From NCBI GenBank assembly GCA_002412545.1, contig DHVG01000019.1, forward strand, positions 1-16,944: a stretch of 16,944 nucleotides of DNA, given 5' to 3'. The position numbers and the translations under genes are program-made. Shown here in pieces: positions 7,085-12,430 of the stretch. The notes beneath the pieces were generated by a model that did no database searches, was not told where the DNA came from, and was given only the letters and a program-made list of their open reading frames with translations. This DNA comes from Elusimicrobia bacterium UBA5214 (GTDB lineage: Bacteria > Elusimicrobiota > UBA5214). Every line of letters begins with the position of its first letter. Position 1 is the first letter of the stretch.

Positions 7085-7600
7085 TTAGTATTTCAACAGA
7101 GAATAAATTTTGTAGTCCTTAAGTTTATCACGACCTTTGAGAAAAGTCAACTCAATCAGGAAAACACAAGCGACTACTTTACCACCAATTTTTTCTATTA
7201 GTTCGGCCACACCTTTTGCTGTGCCACCGGTCGCCAAAACATCATCAACAATTAAGATATTTTCTTCTCTCTCAATTGCATCCTGATGAATTTCTAAAGT
7301 GTCGGTACCGTATTCTAATTCATAAGTGACACTGATTCTGTTCCAGGGCAATTTACCTTTCTTTCTCACCGGAATAAAACCGCAACCAAGTTTGTAAGCA
7401 AGCGCACCACCAAAGATAAATCCACGTGATTCCATAGAAACAATTTTATCTATTTTCTTTTTTTCTAATTTTTTTACCAACAAGTCAACTGTTTTCTTAA
7501 AAATTTCCCCCTCCTTAAGCAAAGTAGTAATGTCTTTAAAAATTACTCCTTTTTTCGGGAAATCCGGCACATCACGAATAAACTTCTTTAAATTTTGCAT
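7085..7600 (-). CDS. apt: Adenine phosphoribosyltransferase
   Basis: Cytoplasmic purine-salvage enzyme of 171 residues, the family's usual length; it makes AMP from adenine and PRPP. The N-terminus (FIRDVPDFPKKGVIFKDITTLL) is typical of Apt. SMESRGFIFG (55-64) lies near the base-binding region, and the PRPP loop is ILIVDDVLATGGTA (115-128). Nothing essential appears missing. The ATG is preceded by AAAGGGGAAG with about 8 bases of spacing, one of the few clear ribosome binding sites here. The stop is followed at once by a heptad array, and the leader upstream of the ribosome binding site is another heptad array, so the gene sits between repeats. Confidence 0.95.
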   Translation of the reverse strand: MQNLKKFIRDVPDFPKKGVIFKDITTLLKEGEIFKKTVDLLVKKLEKKKIDKIVSMESRGFIFGGALAYKLGCGFIPVRKKGKLPWNRISVTYELEYGTDTLEIHQDAIEREENILIVDDVLATGGTAKGVAELIEKIGGKVVACVFLIELTFLKGRDKLKDYKIYSLLKY

Positions 7601-7620
7601 CTTCTCTTCCCCTTTCTTTT

Positions 7621-7653
7621 AACTATCAACTATGAACTATGGACTATCAACTG
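7621..7653. repeat. Heptad-period repeat, AACTATC type
   Basis: Four heptads (AACTATC, AACTATG, AACTATG, GACTATC) and a partial fifth unit, AACTG, lie between the sigma-factor stop and apt. The same unit, as its reverse complement GATAGTT, occurs inside the signal-peptide coding part of the secreted hypothetical gene (9191-9218). Confidence 0.8.
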
Positions 7654-7660
7654 TTTTTAA

Positions 7661-8488
7661 TCAGAGCCATCCTTTACGCTGGGCGTAATGTTTCAATTTC
7701 TCCAAGGTTCTTTTTTCTAACTGTCTGACCCTTTCCCGTGATATTTTCAAAATTTTTCCTACTTCTTCCAAAGTACGAGTACTCCCATCCTCAAGACCAT
7801 AGCGTAAACGAATAATTCTTTTTTCCTTTTCTTGAAGTATTTGCATTGCGGTATTGATATCAGCATGTAATTTTAGTAAGGAAATAAGGTGGTCGGGTGC
7901 ATCGGTAGGTTTCTTTTCAGAGATAACATCCTCAAGAGAAGTTTCTTCATCCTCACTAATTGGTTGGTCAAGTGAACTCATCCCTGAAGAAAAAGCTAAA
8001 AGATTAACAATATTTTTTATTTTCCTTGCAGTAAGATGTAGTTGTTTCTGCATTTCTAAAATTGTCGGATGCCGACCTAATTTTGAATGTAATTTTTCCC
8101 ATTCACGAAGATATTTTTTTAATGCTTCCCAGGTATGTATTGGTATACGAATTGTTTTTGTTTGTACTTCTACCGAACGTTTTATTGCCTGTTCAATCCA
8201 ATAAGTAGCATAAGTTGAGAAACGGTATCCTCTTTTTGGTTCAAAGCGTTCAATTGCTTTCATTAATCCCAAATTGCCTTCTTCAATGAGGTCAAGGAAA
8301 TCAATCCCCGAATGATAATATTTCTTGGCAATAGGAATAACTAAACGTAAATTTCCTTCAATAAGTTTACGTTTGGCATTCTTTGAACCTTTCTTCGTTT
8401 CCTGCCAGAGTTTAACCAGTTCTTCTTCACTTAAAGGTGGAAATTTTTCTATTTCTCGGAAATAAAGTTTAAGTAAATCCACACTCAT
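7661..8488 (-). CDS. Sigma-70 family RNA polymerase sigma factor (RpoD-type, short)
   Basis: Sigma factor of 275 residues. Region 1.2 (DLLKLYFREIEKFPPLS, 4-20) is followed by regions 2.1-2.4 (LIEGNLRLVIPIAKKYY to FSTYATYWIEQAI, about 42-102), region 3 (about 110-200) and region 4, with the -35-binding helix-turn-helix at about 238-265 (RTLEEVGKILKISRERVRQL). There is no region 1.1 or long non-conserved region, so it looks like a group 2 or small primary-type factor. In region 2.4 the usual YATWWIRQAI reads YATYWIEQAI: Y96 in place of the first Trp and E99 in place of Arg. No anti-sigma gene is adjacent. A possible promoter is at 8534-8562. No clear Shine-Dalgarno precedes the ATG. Confidence 0.93.
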   Translation of the reverse strand: MSVDLLKLYFREIEKFPPLSEEELVKLWQETKKGSKNAKRKLIEGNLRLVIPIAKKYYHSGIDFLDLIEEGNLGLMKAIERFEPKRGYRFSTYATYWIEQAIKRSVEVQTKTIRIPIHTWEALKKYLREWEKLHSKLGRHPTILEMQKQLHLTARKIKNIVNLLAFSSGMSSLDQPISEDEETSLEDVISEKKPTDAPDHLISLLKLHADINTAMQILQEKEKRIIRLRYGLEDGSTRTLEEVGKILKISRERVRQLEKRTLEKLKHYAQRKGWL

Positions 8489-8501
8489 TTGTTTAGAAGA
8501 T

Positions 8502-8590
8502 GATTGCAGCGATTTAAAACTATGATTACGATGATTATAAAAGAATCCATTATCACTGTAATCTCGTTTTTAAGAAAAATCACTGTAATC
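8502..8590. repeat. Hairpin-type repeat with duplicated ATCACTGTAATC
   Basis: The 12-mer ATCACTGTAATC occurs at 8552-8563 and again at 8579-8590. Inverse-type copies (GATTGCAGCGAT, GATTACGATGAT) lie at 8502-8535, so the whole can fold imperfectly. It resembles the hairpins at 4436, 13238 and 14351 in its roughly 10-bp rhythm of GATT/AATC, and fills the space between the sigma gene and the secreted protein gene. Confidence 0.6.
8534..8562 (-). promoter_or_regulatory. Possible promoter of the sigma-factor gene
   Basis: On the minus strand, ATTACA (8557-8562) is followed after 17 bp by a perfect TATAAT (8534-8539), giving a leader of about 40 nt. The -35 matches the consensus in 4 of 6 positions and lies in one copy of the duplicated 12-mer, so the repeat may have supplied it. 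Confidence 0.5.
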
Positions 8591-8594
8591 TTTC

Positions 8595-9254
8595 CTAAGA
8601 AGATAGAGTTACACCGAAAACAAAATTGTTGATATCTTTTATTTTCCCCAAATCAATAAGGAATAAGTCAAATTTAACTTTCGGTGATAAAAGAAAACGC
8701 CAGCCGAGATTATATGTATTTTCTTCAGCATTGTAATCAAAAGTAAACATTGACATTCTTGGTGTCTGATAGATAGTAGAAAAGGGAGCAATTTTTATTT
8801 TTTTGTTTTCTCCCAGTATGCTTAATCCTAAAAGCAACCCCCAACGAGATAAAGAAGGAAAAAACTTGTCGCTTACTAAGTAAAAATGGTCGTTCTGCCA
8901 ACCACAGGCAAAACTGTGATGTTTTTCTTCCCAATTAAGAAATTGATATTTAGTATGGAAACTAATTTTTTTAAGGTCAAATTTTTTTTCGCTTAATTCT
9001 TTTAAATTAAAAAATATACCAATTTCTTCTCCGGGGAAAAGCCCATAACTCAGACTTAGCTGAAAATAATGTAATCCAAGTGCCCAATTTCGGTAAGCAA
9101 CCGTCTGTGTTGAAGGGTTAATAATTTTACCACTACCTCCACGAATACTCTGAGCATCATAAAAATAGGAATAGTAATCTTTAGCATGAAGATAATTTAT
9201 AGTTGATAGTAGATAGTTTAGAGCAAGAAATAAAAAAATAAATATTCTTTTCAT
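8595..9254 (-). CDS. Secreted hypothetical protein, probably outer-membrane beta-barrel-like
   Basis: Protein of 219 residues of no family I recognise. An N-terminal signal peptide (MKRIFIFLFLALNYLLSTIN, then YLHA) probably ends at A24. The rest alternates polar and aromatic/hydrophobic residues in short strands, for example LGLHYFQLSLSYGL, IGIFFNLKEL and YNLGWRFLL, and ends FVFGVTLSS. That pattern fits a small outer-membrane barrel (inference). Residues 12-22 (LNYLLSTINYL) are encoded by a GATAGTT heptad array like those found between genes, so part of the signal peptide comes from an intergenic-type repeat. The upstream tRNA-Pro locus ends about 110 bp before the start. No ribosome binding site was seen. 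Confidence 0.75.
   Translation of the reverse strand: MKRIFIFLFLALNYLLSTINYLHAKDYYSYFYDAQSIRGGSGKIINPSTQTVAYRNWALGLHYFQLSLSYGLFPGEEIGIFFNLKELSEKKFDLKKISFHTKYQFLNWEEKHHSFACGWQNDHFYLVSDKFFPSLSRWGLLLGLSILGENKKIKIAPFSTIYQTPRMSMFTFDYNAEENTYNLGWRFLLSPKVKFDLFLIDLGKIKDINNFVFGVTLSS
9191..9218. repeat. Heptad array inside a coding sequence
   Basis: GATAATT, TATAGTT, GATAGTA and GATAGTT lie in an unbroken 7-bp rhythm within the signal-peptide codons of the secreted hypothetical protein. Their reverse complement matches the AACTATC array at 7621-7653. Because 7 is not a multiple of 3, the array translates as an LSTINY-type peptide. Confidence 0.75.
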
Positions 9255-9287
9255 TACTTTTACTAATTTACTCTGCCTTGACTACTG

Positions 9288-9374
9288 AAAATTTGCTAAT
9301 GGTCGGGGCAGTCCCGATGTTACATCGGGACGACCTCTGTTCCCCCGCACCAAAAATTTGCTAATGGTCGGGGC
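9288..9374. repeat. 22-bp direct repeat of the tRNA-Pro 3' end
   Basis: A 22-bp sequence at 9288-9309 recurs exactly at 9353-9374. On the minus strand it reads GCCCCGACCATT and then AGCAAATTTT, that is, the 3' acceptor strand, the encoded CCA and the flank of tRNA-Pro(CGG). The 43 bases between the copies contain a palindrome (9311-9331). A duplicated tRNA 3' end is what site-specific integration leaves behind, although here only 65 bp separates the copies. Confidence 0.85.
9311..9331. repeat. Palindrome, arm-T-arm type
   Basis: Arm GTCCCGATGT, centre T, arm ACATCGGGAC: a perfect 10-bp inverted repeat with a single central base. Its core matches the palindrome at 12455-12473, and its design matches those at 10981-10999 and 12303-12323. 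Confidence 0.85.
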
Positions 9375-9462
9375 GGCCGGACTCGAACCGGCGACCTCAC
9401 GGTCCCGAACCGTGCGCGCTAAACCAACTGCGCTACGCCCCGGAATCTATTTTGGTGCGGGG
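9343..9462. repeat. 13-bp inverted repeat enclosing tRNA-Pro(CGG)
   Basis: CCCCGCACCAAAA (9343-9355) and TTTTGGTGCGGGG (9450-9462) are perfect inverse copies on either side of the intact tRNA-Pro. The right copy forms the 3' end of the truncated tRNA at 9453-9504. It is therefore likely that a second piece of that truncated tRNA lies at 9343. Confidence 0.75.
9365..9442 (-). tRNA. tRNA-Pro (anticodon CGG), CCA encoded
   Basis: The mature body is 9368-9442 (75 nt) and an encoded CCA lies at 9365-9367. The acceptor is CGGGGCG/CGCCCCG with the C1-G72 pair usual for bacterial tRNA-Pro and discriminator A. The D-stem is GCGC/GCGC, the anticodon stem CACGG/CCGUG with loop UUCGGGA (anticodon CGG), and the T-arm GCCGG/CCGGC. 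It is fully base-paired and presumably functional. A truncated copy lies just upstream, and a duplicate of its 3' end just downstream. Confidence 0.95.
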
Positions 9463-9504
9463 CGGGCCGAACCGTACGCTCTAAACCAACTGCGCTACGC
9501 CCCG
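9453..9504 (-). pseudogene. Truncated tRNA-Pro(CGG) copy
   Basis: The minus strand keeps the 5' acceptor strand CGGGGCG, the D-arm (GCGCAGUUGG onward) and the 5' part of the anticodon arm up to UUCGG. It then jumps to CCCGCCCCGCACCA, an acceptor 3' strand ending in CCA. The 3' anticodon strand, variable loop and T-arm are missing, giving about 52 nt. The acceptor can still pair over 7 bp. It is a copy of the intact gene (CACGG changed to UACGG) with an internal deletion starting at the anticodon loop. Confidence 0.8.
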
Positions 9505-9813
9505 CCCTTTTGAGACATTTTCTAGTGTAATGTTAGAGAATTCTTCAATCGTTTCTTGAGATGTCCAATTACACTTCCGTGATGTTTTAATTTATATTCT
9601 CGTGCTAAAGCATCTTTCTCGTCGGTATACGCTTCATAGTAAACCAACTTAAGTGGAACATAAAACTTTGTAGATTTATTTCTACCAGTATTATGTTCAA
9701 AAATTCTTTTTTTCAAGTCGGGAGTGCTTCCAATATAAATAAAATTATATTTTATATTTTTTAACAGATAAACATAATACATATTACTAAAAGGTTATCT
9801 CAAAAGGGCGGGG
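9500..9813. mobile_element. Possible single-gene cassette: GIY-YIG gene framed by 16-bp inverted repeats
   Basis: CCCCGCCCTTTTGAGA (9500-9515) and its exact reverse complement (9798-9813) enclose 282 bp, of which 261 are the GIY-YIG open reading frame. The left copy overlaps the 5' end of the truncated tRNA-Pro, and the right copy overlaps a hairpin behind the COG2426 gene. No transposase is present. Mobility is inferred from the symmetric ends, the tRNA location and the nuclease. Confidence 0.5.
9522..9782 (-). CDS. Small single-domain GIY-YIG nuclease (UPF0213-like)
   Basis: Protein of 86 residues, about the usual size for stand-alone GIY-YIG proteins. YVYLL (3-7) gives the GIY strand and IYIGST (15-20) the YIG strand. 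The catalytic-type Arg is R26 in DLKKRIFEHN, and an acidic metal ligand E62 lies in LAREYKLK. All key residues are present, so nuclease activity is plausible. Such proteins are common and poorly characterised; roles in DNA processing or as selfish nucleases are both possible. The gene is set tightly within a 16-bp inverted repeat and next to an intact and a broken tRNA-Pro. No ribosome binding site was seen before the ATG. Confidence 0.88.
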   Translation of the reverse strand: MYYVYLLKNIKYNFIYIGSTPDLKKRIFEHNTGRNKSTKFYVPLKLVYYEAYTDEKDALAREYKLKHHGSVIGHLKKRLKNSLTLH

Positions 9814-9824
9814 CTATGCCCCGC
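9808..9824 (-). terminator. Hairpin behind the COG2426 gene, possible terminator
   Basis: A 7-bp GC-rich stem, GCGGGGC/GCCCCGC, with a 3-base loop begins at the stop codon of the COG2426 gene. On the minus strand CCTTTT follows. The T-run is short, so termination may be weak. The hairpin shares its outer half with the 16-bp inverted repeat. Confidence 0.45.
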
Positions 9825-10309
9825 TAAAGTATTTTTATTAAACCCAAAATTGTTGAAGCAACAATTACTCCGGCTAAGAAAACACCAAGAACAATCGCCG
9901 GAAAAGCATAACGAAATTTTATTCCTAAAAGATAAGCAGCGACACAACCGCTCCAAGCGCCGGTCATTGGTAAAGGGATACCGACAAAAATTGCCAAACC
10001 AATTGCTTCATATTTTTCAATAATTTCTGAATGTTTTCTCGTCCGAGCAAACCACCAAGTAAAAAATTTTTTTGCCCAGTCATAACGCATTAGAAGATGA
10101 GAAAAAAAATTTAAAAAAATTAAAACTGGTATAACTGGTATAATGTTTCCCAAAAAAGAAAGAATCAATGCTTTTTTTAATGAAAACTTATACATTCCTA
10201 AAGCAAGGGGTAAAGCACCACGCAATTCGGCAATTGGTAAAGCAGCAACAATAATAGTAACTATTTCCGGAGAAAACATACTACTCAAAAATTCAACTAT
10301 TTTATTCAT
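9824..10309 (-). CDS. COG2426 small membrane protein (putative small multidrug export family)
   Basis: Integral membrane protein of 161 residues with about four hydrophobic segments. The family signatures are ALPIAELRGALPLAL (23-37) and GIPLPMTGAWSGCVAAYLLG (110-129), two related halves of the COG2426/Sm_multidrug_ex family. The family name rests on old annotation, and the actual transport function is not established. The length is normal and no key region is missing. It starts 24 bp after the pcm stop and is probably the last gene of a glycosyltransferase-pcm-COG2426 unit that ends in the hairpin at 9808-9824. No clear ribosome binding site was seen. Confidence 0.88.
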   Translation of the reverse strand: MNKIVEFLSSMFSPEIVTIIVAALPIAELRGALPLALGMYKFSLKKALILSFLGNIIPVIPVLIFLNFFSHLLMRYDWAKKFFTWWFARTRKHSEIIEKYEAIGLAIFVGIPLPMTGAWSGCVAAYLLGIKFRYAFPAIVLGVFLAGVIVASTILGLIKIL

Positions 10310-10333
10310 TTTTTAACAATCTCATTTTACTAT

Positions 10334-11017
10334 TTATTCTTCTTGGTAACCATATTCACCGATTAAAGGTACAAATGTACACCCACAAATTTCTTTTTGC
10401 ATAATTTTACCTTTCCTTTTCTCAATCAAAACTAAAACTTGCCCATATCTTTCTCCAAGGGGAATAACCAGTTTACCTTTCTCATCAAGTTGTTCAAAAT
10501 ACGGTAAGGGTACTTCTTCTGCGGCTGCCGTGACTATTATTCCTTGATAAGGTGCATATTCGGGTAGTCCTTTTGTTCCGTCAGTACAAAAAAAGTGAAT
10601 GTTTTCATATCCTAAAAGAGATAACTTTTTTTTTGCTTCTTCAAGTAATTCACTAATTCGCTCAATAGTATATACTTCAGCGGCTAATTTAGCCAAAATT
10701 GCGGTTTGGTAACCGGAACCCGTACCAATTTCCAAAACTCTCTCATTACCTTTAAGTTCCAGAAGTTCGGTCATCAAAGCGACGATATAAGGTTGAGAGA
10801 TTGTTTGTCCTTGTCCGATGGGCAGAGGGTAATCGTTGTATGCCTCCGAGTGCATATTTTCGGGAACAAATAAATGTCTTTCCACATTACGCATTGCTTC
10901 AATAGTTCGTTCATCTTTGATTCCACGAGCAATAATTTGTGAAGTAACCATTTCTTCACGGAGCGATTTATAATATTCGTCTCCGACGTTACGTCGGAGT
11001 TCTTTCTTGAACAACAA
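10334..11017 (-). CDS. pcm: Protein-L-isoaspartate O-methyltransferase
   Basis: Repair enzyme that methylates L-isoaspartyl residues in aged proteins with S-adenosylmethionine; cytoplasmic. Visible motifs are PIGQGQTISQP (66-76), SAM motif I LEIGTGSGYQ (95-104), E119 at the end of the second strand (YTIER), VTAAAEEVP (162-170) and VPLIGEYG (216-223). The start is uncertain. Family homology (YYKSLREEMVTSQIIARGI) runs upstream of the only internal ATG (residue 23, position 10951), and the first in-frame start is a TTG at 11017 with GAGAGG about 10 bases ahead. Residues 7-13 (LRRNVGD) are encoded by a perfect 19-bp palindrome, so the N-terminus may have been changed by a palindromic insertion. 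The gene begins 13 bp after the glycosyltransferase stop. Confidence 0.92.
   Translation of the reverse strand: MLFKKELRRNVGDEYYKSLREEMVTSQIIARGIKDERTIEAMRNVERHLFVPENMHSEAYNDYPLPIGQGQTISQPYIVALMTELLELKGNERVLEIGTGSGYQTAILAKLAAEVYTIERISELLEEAKKKLSLLGYENIHFFCTDGTKGLPEYAPYQGIIVTAAAEEVPLPYFEQLDEKGKLVIPLGERYGQVLVLIEKRKGKIMQKEICGCTFVPLIGEYGYQEE
10981..10999. repeat. Palindrome within the 5' end of pcm
   Basis: Arm CTCCGACGT, centre T, arm ACGTCGGAG, perfect over 9 bp. It has the same design as the tRNA-linked palindromes (arm, single base, arm; core CCGAYGT) but a different arm sequence with both sides changed together. It lies in frame between the presumed TTG start and the conserved part of pcm. 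Confidence 0.85.
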
Positions 11018-11030
11018 CGGGACTTACCTC

Positions 11031-12173
11031 TCAAATTGATTCGTAGATTATCCGTGCAGTTTTGACTGCTGCTTCCGGTGAACTTAATCTCTGTGCACAA
11101 GAACTCATCCGTTGAAGTATCGGCGGATGATTTAATAAATATTTTAGTATTTTTAAAAATTGTTCTTCTTTATCAGCACGTTTTGCTACTCCGTAGGAAA
11201 CAAGGTAGTCACTATTTCTTTCTTCCTGTCCAGGTAAAGGATTAAAAATAACCATTGGTAATCCTTTGGCTAACGCTTCCGCAGAAGTTAATCCTCCGGG
11301 CTTAGTTATGAGCAAGTCAGCACAATCCATCATTTCGGGAATACGGCGTGTATACTCAAATATCCGAATTCGACCATTTTCGGGAAATGAATATTTCATT
11401 TCTTGATAAATTTTTTTATTCATTCCAGTGACCACGAGAATCTGCGCCTCAAGATTGTTATATAAAGAAGAAACAACCTTTTCAATTCCTAGACCATTCG
11501 TGCCACCCATCACTAAAACTACTGGTATGTCGGGATTCAGATGAAAATTTTCTTTTGCTTTACATTTATCTTTTTTTGCTGAAAAACGCGGATTAATCGG
11601 TATGCCGCAAACTTTAATTTTTTTTTCTTTTATGGAATATTTTCTCTTTCCATCTGAAGTAAAAATTTCTTTTGAAGTCATTGCTTCTTTTATTTCTTCG
11701 GTAGGAACAATATATAAATCTACTAATTCATCAAACCAGTAAGGATGAACTGCAAAATCGGTAATGATTGCTACTAAAGGTAAGTCAAATAGTTTTTTTC
11801 TTTTCCCCCAAGCAAGAATGTTGCAAGGAAGAGCATGCGTACAAACCAAAGCGGATGGCTGATATTGGTTGAATAAATCTTGTAATTTAGTTATGGTTAG
11901 CGCACTCAGTAGTTCACGGAATGGACGAGTTGTCTGTTCAACTTCTTGGTTATCCCAGAGGAAGTTCCAGACGGTAGGTAAATTTTTGATAATTTTGAGA
12001 TAAGTTTTTGCAATTAAAGGTGCAAGGAAAGGAAAACCGTGAGTAAAAGCATCAATACTAAAAGTTTCTATCTCAGAATTGTAACTTTCCCGGAATGCTG
12101 TTCTTACTGCATCCGCCGCCAAACGATGTCCGGAATAAGGGTTAGTATAAAAAAAAAGTAAATTCTTTTTCAT
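11031..12173 (-). CDS. GT28-type glycosyltransferase (MGDG synthase/UgtP-like)
   Basis: Glycosyltransferase of 380 residues with two Rossmann-like halves, the layout of MurG, MGDG synthase and UgtP. The N-terminal half begins LLFFYTNPYSGHRLAADAV (5-23), where SGH and RLAA match the MGDG-synthase acceptor-side signature. The C-terminal half has VMGGTNGLG (221-229), TKPGGLTSAEALAKGLPMV (290-308) and NPLPGQEERN (311-320) at the sugar-nucleotide site. It probably adds glucose or galactose to diacylglycerol at the inner membrane face. The exact donor and acceptor are inferred. A MurG role is less likely given the N-terminal motif. It starts a tight group with pcm and the COG2426 gene, and its upstream region carries a heptad array and tRNA debris. 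No ribosome binding site was seen. Confidence 0.88.
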   Translation of the reverse strand: MKKNLLFFYTNPYSGHRLAADAVRTAFRESYNSEIETFSIDAFTHGFPFLAPLIAKTYLKIIKNLPTVWNFLWDNQEVEQTTRPFRELLSALTITKLQDLFNQYQPSALVCTHALPCNILAWGKRKKLFDLPLVAIITDFAVHPYWFDELVDLYIVPTEEIKEAMTSKEIFTSDGKRKYSIKEKKIKVCGIPINPRFSAKKDKCKAKENFHLNPDIPVVLVMGGTNGLGIEKVVSSLYNNLEAQILVVTGMNKKIYQEMKYSFPENGRIRIFEYTRRIPEMMDCADLLITKPGGLTSAEALAKGLPMVIFNPLPGQEERNSDYLVSYGVAKRADKEEQFLKILKYLLNHPPILQRMSSCAQRLSSPEAAVKTARIIYESI

Positions 12174-12224
12174 TAATTCATTATTAAAGATAGTTCTTTT
12201 TGTTTTTAGCTGTTTTTTTACCAG

Positions 12225-12251
12225 CTGCTAATAACCAATAACTAATAACTG
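12225..12251. repeat. Heptad-period repeat, TAACTAA type
   Basis: CTGCTAA, TAACCAA, TAACTAA and a partial TAACTG follow one another with a 7-bp period just before the truncated tRNA-Pro. With the elements listed next, it occupies 12174-12487, a 314-base stretch without a protein gene. Confidence 0.65.
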
Positions 12252-12257
12252 CCCTAA

Positions 12258-12302
12258 TGGTTGGGGTGAGCGGATTTGAACCGCTGACCTCTCGCACCCC
12301 AA
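12258..12302 (-). pseudogene. 3' half of a tRNA-Pro(GGG), broken at the anticodon loop
   Basis: The minus strand has the anticodon loop UUGGGGU, 3' anticodon strand GCGAG, variable loop, T-arm AGCGG/CCGCU, acceptor 3' strand CACCCCA, discriminator A and CCA. The 5' half is absent: directly before the loop stands a palindrome (12303-12323) instead of CUCGC. A D-arm-like remnant (GGTAGC) may lie at 12324-12340. Loop and stem match the intact tRNA-Pro(GGG) next to it, so it is a partial second copy. Confidence 0.8.
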
Positions 12303-12323
12303 GTCCCGACGAATCGTCGGGAC
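12303..12323. repeat. Palindrome at the break of the half tRNA
   Basis: Arm GTCCCGACGA, centre A, arm TCGTCGGGAC: perfect over 10 bp. It abuts the anticodon loop of the truncated tRNA-Pro at 12302. It has the same design as the palindrome at 9311-9331, with two arm positions changed together on both sides. Confidence 0.85.
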
Positions 12324-12344
12324 GCTACCTTTTCGGCTCTAATA

Positions 12345-12416
12345 TCGGGGTGGTGGGACTCGAACCCACGACTACTCGCACCCCAAGCGAGTGCCCTACC
12401 CCTGGGCCACACCCCG
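12345..12416 (-). tRNA. tRNA-Pro (anticodon GGG)
   Basis: A 72-nt cloverleaf. The acceptor is CGGGGUG/CACCCCG with discriminator A; the D-stem is GCCC/GGGC; the anticodon stem is CUCGC/GCGAG with loop UUGGGGU (anticodon GGG); the variable loop is UAGUC; and the T-arm is GUGGG/CCCAC. All stems pair fully. CCA is not encoded, unlike in tRNA-Pro(CGG) and in the half copy beside it. Confidence 0.94.
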
Positions 12417-12430
12417 TCCTTTACCTCAAC

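Noticed and set aside
8595..9254. Calling the secreted hypothetical protein a lipoprotein
   Set aside because: No cysteine follows the signal-peptide region; the only likely processing site is after LHA.
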